Part shown: piece after piece, positions 6,731 through 12,955 of the stretch
How positions within the stretch are numbered: the stretch's first letter is position 1
Layout of the letters: each line of letters begins with the position of its first letter
NCBI GenBank assembly: GCA_026193675.1
Contig: JAPHSO010000158.1
Span: 1 to 18,081 of the forward strand
DNA from: Gammaproteobacteria bacterium
Lineage (GTDB): Bacteria > Pseudomonadota > Gammaproteobacteria > Thiohalomonadales > Thiohalomonadaceae
Reading direction: 5' to 3'
Length of the DNA: 18,081 bases
The notes under the pieces: generated by a model
The model's input: only the letters and a program-made list of their open reading frames with translations
Told to the model about the DNA's origin: nothing
The model's database searches: none
Translations under genes and position numbers: made by a program

Positions 6731-7384
6731 ATGTTTACCGGAATCATCGAATCGGTTGGTGAAATCGCAGAGATTCAGGCTGCAGGCGCCGATTATCGCC
6801 TTAATATTGCAACCGGCAGGCTCGATCTGGCTGATCTTAAATTGGGTGACAGCGTTGCCGTTAATGGGATCTGCCTGACGGTCACGCAGCTGACTGGGAG
6901 AGGATTCTGGGCCGATGTTTCGGCGGAGACGGTCGCCTGTTCCACCTTCGCAAATCTGAAAGGTGGTGACCGGGTCAATCTGGAGAAGGCGTTGACCCCC
7001 ACCTCTCGTCTTGGTGGACACCTGGTGAGTGGTCATGTCGATGGGGTTGGCGAAGTGGTCTCAAAAGAGGCCGTTGGTGGTTCGATCAAGTTGACCATCA
7101 AGGCGCCGGAAGGGCTTGCTCGCTATATTGCAGAGAAGGGTTCGATCACCATCAGCGGAATCAGTCTGACTGTTAACCGAGTTGAAGGTGTGCAGTTTGA
7201 GCTCAATATTGTTCCCCATACCCAGGGGGAGACAACGCTGACCGATTTCAAGCCGGGAACAGCCGTCAATATTGAGGTTGATCAGATTGCCCGTTACCTT
7301 GAGCGACTGTTCCAGGGTGATACTGGCATTGCGGCCAAACCGGGGATTACCGAGAGTTTTCTCGCCCAACATGGGTTTAAATAG
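6731..7384 (+). CDS. ribE: Riboflavin synthase alpha chain
   Basis: Last pathway enzyme: dismutates two lumazine molecules to riboflavin and the pyrimidine substrate of RibH. Length 217 residues. It has the expected two lumazine-binding barrels: N-terminal MFTGIIESVG with NGICLTV near 45-51, and C-terminal GHLVSGHVDGVG (about 96-107) with SISGISLTV near 138-147. The ATG directly abuts the ribD stop codon and has no strong Shine-Dalgarno sequence, so coupled translation with ribD is likely. The symbol ribC is used for this gene in E. coli. It is followed by a 94-base spacer before ribBA. Confidence 0.97.
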   Translation: MFTGIIESVGEIAEIQAAGADYRLNIATGRLDLADLKLGDSVAVNGICLTVTQLTGRGFWADVSAETVACSTFANLKGGDRVNLEKALTPTSRLGGHLVSGHVDGVGEVVSKEAVGGSIKLTIKAPEGLARYIAEKGSITISGISLTVNRVEGVQFELNIVPHTQGETTLTDFKPGTAVNIEVDQIARYLERLFQGDTGIAAKPGITESFLAQHGFK

Positions 7385-7478
7385 AATATCTAATATTCAC
7401 ACCACAGCTGAGCTCGAAACGGGTACAATGCACGGTTCGACGGTTCAGACCGATAGATAACAACGACGCGTAAGAGAT

Positions 7479-8591
7479 ATGCAGCTAAATACAATCGAAG
7501 AGATTATTGACGATATTCGTCAAGGACGGATGGTCATCCTGATGGATGATGAAGATCGCGAGAATGAGGGTGATCTCATTATGGCCTCATCCATGATACG
7601 TCCGGATGATATCAACTTTATGGCCCGTTACGGCCGTGGTCTTATATGTCTGACCCTGACCCAGGAGCGTTGTCAGCAGCTCAACCTGCCACTGATGGTG
7701 GGGGTAGGTGACAATAGTGATATTCATGGCACCAATTTTACCCTCTCAATTGAAGCTGCAGAGGGTGTCACCACCGGTATCTCAGCCTACGACCGTGCAA
7801 TGACCGTACGTGCTGCTGTTGCACCCAATGCGGCTCCAAAGGATATCGTGCAGCCGGGCCATATCTTCCCACTGATGGCTAAGCGGGGTGGTGTACTTAA
7901 TCGAGCGGGCCATACCGAAGCCGGTTGTGATCTGGCCCGTATCGCGGGTTTGGAGCCATCGTCGGTTATTGTTGAGATCCTCAATGAAGATGGATCAATG
8001 GCGCGTCGCCCAGACCTGGAAAAGTTTGCCGAAGAGCATAGTCTGAAGATCGGTACCGTTGCCGATTTGATCGAGTATCGTCTGCAGAATGAGCCAACGG
8101 TTGAACGTGTTTCTGAGTGTGAAATGCCGACCGAACACGGTGATTTCCGTCTATTTGCCTATCGGGATCTGCTGAATCATCAGGCCCACTTTGCATTGGT
8201 GAAAGGGGATGTGAGTGATGGTGAGCCGGTGATGGTTCGTGTTCATCTACAGCAAACCCTTTGTGATATTTTTGGAAACCGTCGATCCGACTGTGGTTGG
8301 CCGTTGACCGATGTGATGCAGAAAATTGAGAAAGAGGGGCGCGGTATTGTCGTTATTCTGCATCAGAGTGAGGATAGCGAAGCGCTTATCGAACAGGTTA
8401 AACGCTATGAATCGCTCGACAAGAATGAGGAGCAGCTTCAAAAGGAGCATAAAGATGACCTCCACACCTACGGTATCGGCGCGCAGATTCTGCTCGACCA
8501 GGGGGTGAAACATATGAAGGTGATGAGTGCGCCAGTTAAGCTGCACGCATTGTCAGGTTTTGGGCTCGATGTAGTCGAATACGTTAATTAA
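7479..8591 (+). CDS. ribBA: RibBA-type fusion: active RibB domain, degenerate GTP cyclohydrolase II domain (RibBX variant)
   Basis: Residues 1 to about 203 form 3,4-dihydroxy-2-butanone-4-phosphate synthase with the metal/substrate loop DDEDRENEGD (23-32) and RAGHTEA (142-148), so this half should supply the four-carbon unit to RibH. Residues about 205-370 resemble GTP cyclohydrolase II, but of the three zinc cysteines in HSEC-(10)-CDC of E. coli RibA, the equivalents are Gln259, Ser270 and Cys272: two are lost. The catalytic HRQEGRGIGL-like stretch is replaced by LHQSEDSEALIEQV (294-307), and the protein stops early at VVEYVN. It therefore should not make the pyrimidine precursor from GTP. 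This matches the RibBX variant described in Proteobacteria. The ribosome site is weak (TAAGAGA), and a short CGGT/ACCG hairpin lies upstream at 7441-7452. Confidence 0.93.
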   Translation: MQLNTIEEIIDDIRQGRMVILMDDEDRENEGDLIMASSMIRPDDINFMARYGRGLICLTLTQERCQQLNLPLMVGVGDNSDIHGTNFTLSIEAAEGVTTGISAYDRAMTVRAAVAPNAAPKDIVQPGHIFPLMAKRGGVLNRAGHTEAGCDLARIAGLEPSSVIVEILNEDGSMARRPDLEKFAEEHSLKIGTVADLIEYRLQNEPTVERVSECEMPTEHGDFRLFAYRDLLNHQAHFALVKGDVSDGEPVMVRVHLQQTLCDIFGNRRSDCGWPLTDVMQKIEKEGRGIVVILHQSEDSEALIEQVKRYESLDKNEEQLQKEHKDDLHTYGIGAQILLDQGVKHMKVMSAPVKLHALSGFGLDVVEYVN

Positions 8592-8609
8592 TTATTGGGG
8601 GAAAATTAG

Positions 8610-9080
8610 ATGTCTAATATCAAAACTATCGAAGGTGGAATGGTTCTAGACGGCAGCCGTTTTGGAATTGTCGTTGGTCGCTGGAACAGCTTTGTTGTTG
8701 AGCACCTGCTAGAAGGGGCTATCGATACCCTCAAGCGTCATGGTGCCAAGGATGAAGAGATTGAAATTATCCGCGTTCCTGGTGCTTTTGAGATTCCACT
8801 AACCGCCAAAAAGCTTGCTGAAGGTGGTAAGTATGATGCCATTGTTGCTCTGGGTGCAGTGATTCGTGGCGGTACGCCCCACTTTGAGTTTGTCGCCGGC
8901 GAGTGCACCAAGGGACTATCGAATGTCCAGATGGAGTTTGGAATTCCGGTCGCCTTTGGCGTGTTGACGGTTGATACCATCGAGCAGGCGATTGAGCGTG
9001 CCGGCACCAAGGCGGGTAATAAAGGTGAAGAGGCAACTCTCGCCATTATCGAGATGGTTAACCTGCTTAAAAAGATCTAA
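8610..9080 (+). CDS. ribH: 6,7-dimethyl-8-ribityllumazine synthase
   Basis: Condenses the RibB product with the RibD-derived pyrimidine to form the lumazine used by RibE. Length 156 residues, typical. Visible motifs: GIVVGRWN (19-26), PGAFEIP (57-63), LGAVIRGGTPHFEFV (81-95) with the catalytic histidine after GTP, and the RAGTKAGNKG phosphate loop (130-139). A strong GGGGGA ribosome site (8597-8602) precedes the ATG, 18 bases after ribBA. The next gene, nusB, begins 9 bases after the stop. Confidence 0.98.
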   Translation: MSNIKTIEGGMVLDGSRFGIVVGRWNSFVVEHLLEGAIDTLKRHGAKDEEIEIIRVPGAFEIPLTAKKLAEGGKYDAIVALGAVIRGGTPHFEFVAGECTKGLSNVQMEFGIPVAFGVLTVDTIEQAIERAGTKAGNKGEEATLAIIEMVNLLKKI

Positions 9081-9089
9081 CTACATTTA

Positions 9090-9557
9090 ATGTCAAAACC
9101 AAACGCTAAACACCTCGCCCGTAGCTGTGCCCTGCAAGGGCTTTATCAGTGGCAACTTAGCGGAAACGATCTGAATGATATCGATCAGTCGTTTGCCGAA
9201 CTGGTTGCCGGTGAGCAGGAGATGGCAAAGGTCAATCGACCCCTGTTTGATGAGCTTCTCCATCAGATCCCTGCACGGGTGATAGAGCTTGATGAGGCAT
9301 ATGAGCCATTTCTTGATCGCGAAGCGGATCAACTCGATCCCATTGAGCTGGTGATCCTGAGAATCGGCGCCTATGAGCTGCTGTTTAAGCCAGAGCTGCC
9401 CTATCGGGTCGCAATCAATGAAGGTGTTGAGCTGGCCAAAGAGTTTGGGGCAGAGCAGAGTCATCGTTACATCAACGGTATTCTGGACAAGTTGGCGCAG
9501 AAGGTTCGAGCGATTGAAGTGGCTGCTAACAAAAAGCAGAGAGCTTCAAAGGGGTGA
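9090..9557 (+). CDS. nusB: Transcription antitermination factor NusB
   Basis: All-helical RNA-binding protein of 155 residues that with NusE (S10) binds boxA of rRNA leaders and supports antitermination. Family landmarks: RSCALQGLYQWQLS (about 11-24), DPIELVILRIGAYEL (about 82-96) and the conserved PYRVAINEGVELAKEFG then HRYINGILDKLA. The ribH-nusB pair is a conserved neighbourhood. No clear Shine-Dalgarno sequence lies in the 9-base spacer, so translation probably depends on coupling to ribH. The lysine-rich C-terminus (KKQRASKG) is ordinary. Confidence 0.97.
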   Translation: MSKPNAKHLARSCALQGLYQWQLSGNDLNDIDQSFAELVAGEQEMAKVNRPLFDELLHQIPARVIELDEAYEPFLDREADQLDPIELVILRIGAYELLFKPELPYRVAINEGVELAKEFGAEQSHRYINGILDKLAQKVRAIEVAANKKQRASKG

Positions 9558-9590
9558 GCTTGCAGGCCCTCTAATTTACGGGAGAAGTTG

Positions 9591-10556
9591 ATGCCACTTT
9601 CTGAGTTCTCCATTATTGACCGTTTCTTCAGACGGCAGTCCACCCCAAAAACCCTTTTATCAATTGGCGATGATGCCGCACTGATTGAACCTCCAGTAGG
9701 TGAAGTCTTGGCGATATCGGTCGATACGTTGGTGGTCGGTCGTCACTTTCCTGAGCAGACAACCCCGGCAGATATTGGTTACAAGTCCCTTGCGGTTAAT
9801 TTAAGTGACATGGCTGCTATGGGAGCAGAGCCTCGTTGGGCAACGCTCTCTCTGGCGCTACCAGAGGTTGATGAAGCATTTCTGCAACCATTCTCAGATA
9901 CGCTAATAGCCTTGGCCGAGCAGCATGGCGTTGAGCTGGTGGGTGGCGATACCGTTCGAGGTCCTCTCACTATTACGCTGCAGATCATCGGAACCCTTCC
10001 TGCTGAGCGAGCGCTGAAACGTTCGGGAGCCAGAGTGGGCGATGCCATCTTCATCTCTGGAACGGTGGGGGATGCGGCTCAAGGGCTATCGTTTGCATTG
10101 GCTGGTCACGGACAAACAGATGATGAGGCATATCTACTCGGGCGTCTCAATCGGCCCACTCCTCGAGTAGAACTTGGGCTGGCCCTGCGTGGTCTGGCCA
10201 CTTCAGCGATCGATATATCGGATGGATTGCTTGCCGATCTAGGTCATATACTTAAACAGAGTGGTGTCTCTGCAGAGATCTTTAGCGAACTGATTCCCTG
10301 TTCGGATGCACTACGTGCGGCTGTTCCTGAGCTGCGTGAGCGGCTTCCATTGATGGTTGCGGGGGGGGACGACTATGAGCTCTGCTTTACAGTTCCCGAA
10401 TCTGGAGTTGAGGAGCTGGCAAAGATTGCCGGTGTACTCTCTTTGCCATTGACGCGAATCGGCACAATCTGCGAGGCTGGCGACAGCCATTCGGTGCTGC
10501 TGGATGGTAAGGTGTTATCTCAACAGGGTTTTGATCACTTCAAAGGTGAAGATTAG
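9591..10556 (+). CDS. thiL: Thiamine-monophosphate kinase
   Basis: Phosphorylates thiamine monophosphate to the cofactor thiamine diphosphate. Length 321 residues, usual for ThiL. Motifs: N-terminal FSIIDRFF, SIGDDAAL (metal/ATP, about 25-32), SVDTLVVGRHF, NLSDMAAMGAEP, GGDTVRGP, AIDISDGLLADLGHI and GGDDYELCF. I prefer ATG 9591 over the adjacent TTG 9588 because ACGGGAGAAG lies immediately upstream and gives a normal spacing to the ATG. The product serves Dxs, encoded further along on the opposite strand, which needs thiamine diphosphate. pgpA follows after 2 bases. Confidence 0.96.
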   Translation: MPLSEFSIIDRFFRRQSTPKTLLSIGDDAALIEPPVGEVLAISVDTLVVGRHFPEQTTPADIGYKSLAVNLSDMAAMGAEPRWATLSLALPEVDEAFLQPFSDTLIALAEQHGVELVGGDTVRGPLTITLQIIGTLPAERALKRSGARVGDAIFISGTVGDAAQGLSFALAGHGQTDDEAYLLGRLNRPTPRVELGLALRGLATSAIDISDGLLADLGHILKQSGVSAEIFSELIPCSDALRAAVPELRERLPLMVAGGDDYELCFTVPESGVEELAKIAGVLSLPLTRIGTICEAGDSHSVLLDGKVLSQQGFDHFKGED

Positions 10557-10558
10557 TT

Positions 10559-11044
10559 ATGGGAAGTAGCTCACTAAAGTTGTCCCCCTCACTGCTTAAA
10601 GATCCGGTCCATTTTCTAGCGCTCGGTTTTGGCTCTGGATTGAGTCCCAAAGCCCCCGGCACCGCCGGTACACTCATGGCGATTCCGCTCTATCTACTGC
10701 TGCAACCACTCTCATGGCCCCTCTATCTGGCGGTGGTCGTGGTGACAGCTCTGGCCGGTATCGCCATCTGTGATGTCTCTGCTAAACGTCTCGGCGTACA
10801 TGACCATCCTGGAATCGTCTGGGATGAGTTTGTCGGCTACTGGATCACCATGTTTCTCGCGCCTGCAGGATGGATCTGGATCGCTATTGGATTTGTTCTG
10901 TTTCGCATCTTTGATATTCTCAAACCGTGGCCCATCCGTTGGCTTGATCGACACGTAGATGGTGGATTTGGAATTATGGTTGACGATATTCTGGCTGGAA
11001 TCTTTGCTTTAGGCGTTCTGCAGGCACTACATTTATGGATCTGA
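10559..11044 (+). CDS. pgpA: Phosphatidylglycerophosphatase A
   Basis: Inner-membrane phosphatase that makes phosphatidylglycerol from its phosphate precursor. 161 residues with the PgpA signatures GSGLSPKAPGTAGTL (25-39), HDHPGIVWDEFVG (81-93), FRIFDILKPWPIR (115-127) and GGFGIMVDDILAG (135-147). Hydrophobic helices are visible at about 40-72, 94-116 and 143-160. The thiL-pgpA order is conserved in Gammaproteobacteria. The last 10 bases overlap the start of the following protease gene, so the two are probably translated together. Confidence 0.96.
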   Translation: MGSSSLKLSPSLLKDPVHFLALGFGSGLSPKAPGTAGTLMAIPLYLLLQPLSWPLYLAVVVVTALAGIAICDVSAKRLGVHDHPGIVWDEFVGYWITMFLAPAGWIWIAIGFVLFRIFDILKPWPIRWLDRHVDGGFGIMVDDILAGIFALGVLQALHLWI

Positions 11045-11676
11045 AACGGTTGTCGTTGATCGCAATTTTCTGCATCCTTTCATTCCCTCTGTATGCACTA
11101 GAGAGTATCGCTGTTAAAGGGCTATTTAGTGGTAAGGCGCTGATTGAGATCGATGGCAAGAGTCGCATCATGAAACAGGGGGAGCGTTCTGCCGAGGGTG
11201 TACTGTTGATTCATGCAGACAGTCAATCGGCTGAGATTGAGTTTGATGGCAAACGTCAGAAACTCACTTTGGGATCATCGATTAGTAGCCAGTTCGCAGC
11301 GGCTAAAAAGCAGGAGGTGACCATTCCCAGGAGTGAAGATGGGATGTATCGGGTCACGGGCACTATTAATAGCAAAGGTGTTGAGTTTCTGGTTGATACC
11401 GGTGCCACCACGCTGGCACTCAATCAACAGTTGGCTCGGCGGTTAGGGATAGACTATCAAAAGGTAGGTAGAAGAGGTCTCTCAGAGACGGCATCGGGTA
11501 TTATCGCCACCTACAGGGTGATGCTCGATAAAGTTACTGTCGGCCCGATAGCTCTACACAATATTGAGGCTGTGATTATTGAGGGCGCGCAACCCTCAAA
11601 ACCTCTACTGGGACTCTCTTTTCTGAGGCGAGTCGATCTGAATCAGACCGGCAATATCATTAAGCTCAGCAAGTAG
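11035..11676 (+). CDS. Exported retropepsin-like aspartic protease
   Basis: Periplasmic protein of 213 residues. A signal peptide is visible (MDLKRLSLIAIFCILSFPLYA, cleavage near residue 21). Residues about 25-82 form a small beta-rich domain (GLFSGKALIEIDGKSRIMKQGE) like that before the protease in related proteins. The protease domain spans about 92-213, with active-site Asp121 in FLVDTGATTLAL and the second hydrophobic motif PLLGLSFLRRVDL near the end, as in single-domain retropepsins that act as dimers. Substrate unknown. The start lies inside the last codons of pgpA, an unusual tie of an exported protease to a lipid phosphatase. The stop codon lies in the convergent hairpin at 11670-11691. 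Confidence 0.88.
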   Translation: MDLKRLSLIAIFCILSFPLYALESIAVKGLFSGKALIEIDGKSRIMKQGERSAEGVLLIHADSQSAEIEFDGKRQKLTLGSSISSQFAAAKKQEVTIPRSEDGMYRVTGTINSKGVEFLVDTGATTLALNQQLARRLGIDYQKVGRRGLSETASGIIATYRVMLDKVTVGPIALHNIEAVIIEGAQPSKPLLGLSFLRRVDLNQTGNIIKLSK

Positions 11677-11691
11677 AGTTCACTCTACTTG
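11670..11691. terminator. Convergent hairpin holding both stop codons (possible bidirectional terminator)
   Basis: A 9-bp perfect stem, CAAGTAGAG (11670-11678) with CTCTACTTG (11683-11691), around the loop TTCA. The TAG of the plus-strand protease gene (11674-11676) and the TAG of minus-strand folE2 (11687-11685) lie at symmetric places in the stem. No T run follows on either strand, so terminator strength is uncertain. Its position between convergent genes makes transcript-end formation or stabilisation the best guess. Confidence 0.55.
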
Positions 11692-12476
11692 GTATGTTCA
11701 ATCAGCGCGTAGGCAGAGTGGTTGTGAATCGACTCAAAGTTCTCTGACTCAACAATATAGTCGGTAATGCGCTCATCATGATTGAGACGTACCGCCACAT
11801 CGCGTACCGCATCTTCAACAAATTTTGGATTGTCGTAGGCGCGTTCAGTGACAAATTTCTCATCAGGTCGCTTGAGCAGTCCGAACAGTTCGCATGATGC
11901 CTCCTCTTCAACGAGGTCAATGAGATCTTCAATCCAGACAAAACCTTTGGTACCAACAGTCACGGTGACATGGGAGCGCTGGTTGTGTGCGCCATAGTCG
12001 GAGATCTTCTTCGAGCAGGGGCAGAGGCTCGTGACTGGAACGATAACCTTGACCTTAAGCTGAGGCTCTCCATCAACCACCTCGCCGATGAAGGTCACCT
12101 CATAATCCATCAGACTCTGAACCTTGGATATAGGTGCAGTTTTATTCACGAAATAGGGGAAGGTCATCTCAATATGTCCCGACTGCGCCTCAAGACGTTC
12201 TGTCATCTCTGAAAGCATATCTTTGAAAGACTTTACTGAAATCTCACGCTCGTGATTATTGAGGATCTCCACAAAGCGAGACATGTGAGTCCCTTTAAAG
12301 TTGTGGGGCAGATTCACATACATATTGAAGTTAGCAACGGTATGTTGCTCGCCGCCACTGCGGTCCTGGATGAGTACAGGGTGACGAACAGATTTAATGC
12401 CAACCTTGTTGATGGCTATCTGGCGGGTATCGGCGCTGTTCTGTACGTCGGCGATTGGGTCGCAGTGCTGTGTCAT
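11685..12476 (-). CDS. folE2: GTP cyclohydrolase FolE2 (type IB)
   Basis: Converts GTP to 7,8-dihydroneopterin triphosphate, the entry step for folate and queuosine; the IB type accepts several metals and replaces zinc-dependent FolE. Length 263 residues. Motifs: KGTHMSRF (61-68), SLCPCSKKISDYGAHNQRSH (150-169) with Cys152 and Cys154, EEASCELFGLLKRPDEK (191-207, Cys195 and Glu196), and the C-terminal FESIHNHSAYA. Start ATG 12476 has AGGA 7 bases upstream, overlapping the queD stop. The 9-base gap to queD suggests one transcript and a product destined for 6-carboxytetrahydropterin and queuosine, although folate synthesis cannot be excluded. Confidence 0.97.
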   Translation of the reverse strand: MTQHCDPIADVQNSADTRQIAINKVGIKSVRHPVLIQDRSGGEQHTVANFNMYVNLPHNFKGTHMSRFVEILNNHEREISVKSFKDMLSEMTERLEAQSGHIEMTFPYFVNKTAPISKVQSLMDYEVTFIGEVVDGEPQLKVKVIVPVTSLCPCSKKISDYGAHNQRSHVTVTVGTKGFVWIEDLIDLVEEEASCELFGLLKRPDEKFVTERAYDNPKFVEDAVRDVAVRLNHDERITDYIVESENFESIHNHSAYALIEHTK

Positions 12477-12485
12477 GGATAGTTC

Positions 12486-12878
12486 CTAGTTTTCGCTGTA
12501 GCAGACAGATGAGCGCTCGGTCTCCCAGAGGGTGATCGCTGCAACTGTCAGGGTAGAGTTTTTAAAATTGGCTTGAAGATCTTCTGCAAGGCGACGGTAG
12601 ATATAGGCCGCAATATTCTCTGCAGTGGGATTGATCTGATCAAATGGGGATATTTCGTTGAGAAAGTGATGATCCAGGTCGTCAATGATGGTGTTGGTCA
12701 TCTTCTTCAGCGTCTTGAAGTCGATGGCAATGCCAATTTCATTGAGTTCATGCGCGCGCACCTCAACCTCAACTTTCCAGTTGTGGCCGTGGAGGTTTCG
12801 ACAGTCGCCAGGGTAGTCCCGTAACGCATGGGCAGCGGCGAAGTCGGTTACGATCTTCAATAGGTATGTAGGCGACAT
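12486..12878 (-). CDS. queD: 6-carboxy-5,6,7,8-tetrahydropterin synthase (QueD)
   Basis: PTPS-family enzyme of 130 residues that turns dihydroneopterin triphosphate into 6-carboxytetrahydropterin, the second step toward preQ0 and queuosine. Zinc histidines 17, 30 and 32 are present (FAAAHAL and CRNLHGHNW), with catalytic Cys26 in the CxxxHGH arrangement typical of QueD rather than of PTPS-III. Further motifs are DFKTLKK (53-59), DLDHHFLN (67-74), NPTAENIA (83-90) and the substrate-binding Glu119 in LWETE. No strong ribosome site precedes the ATG. The gene lies 77 bases after dxs with a possible hairpin between them, and 9 bases before folE2. Confidence 0.95.
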   Translation of the reverse strand: MSPTYLLKIVTDFAAAHALRDYPGDCRNLHGHNWKVEVEVRAHELNEIGIAIDFKTLKKMTNTIIDDLDHHFLNEISPFDQINPTAENIAAYIYRRLAEDLQANFKNSTLTVAAITLWETERSSVCYSEN

Positions 12879-12910
12879 GATTTAATCAGTTTCGGAAAGT
12901 CTGCAACCTT

Positions 12911-12941
12911 GGGGTAAACGGGTCATATTTCAACCCCGTTT
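12911..12941 (-). other. Inverted repeats in the dxs-queD spacer (structured leader or attenuator candidate)
   Basis: In transcript sense (minus strand), AAACGGG pairs with CCCGTTT (7 bp, 12-base loop), while an overlapping GGGGT pairs with ACCCC; both stems use the same run of three paired positions and so exclude each other. The element starts about 15 bases after the dxs stop and ends about 35 bases before queD. It lacks the T run of a simple terminator and does not match the preQ1 aptamers I know. Confidence 0.3.
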
Positions 12942-12955
12942 TAACTGACGGCAGG

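Noticed and set aside
6431..7036. Minus-strand open frame of 201 codons across the ribD-ribE junction
   Set aside because: Antisense to two well-supported genes, with no recognisable motif in its product.
7385..7478. FMN riboswitch before ribBA
   Set aside because: The spacer is only 94 bases and lacks the conserved RFN-element segments; only a 4-bp hairpin and a lone TACAAT box are seen.
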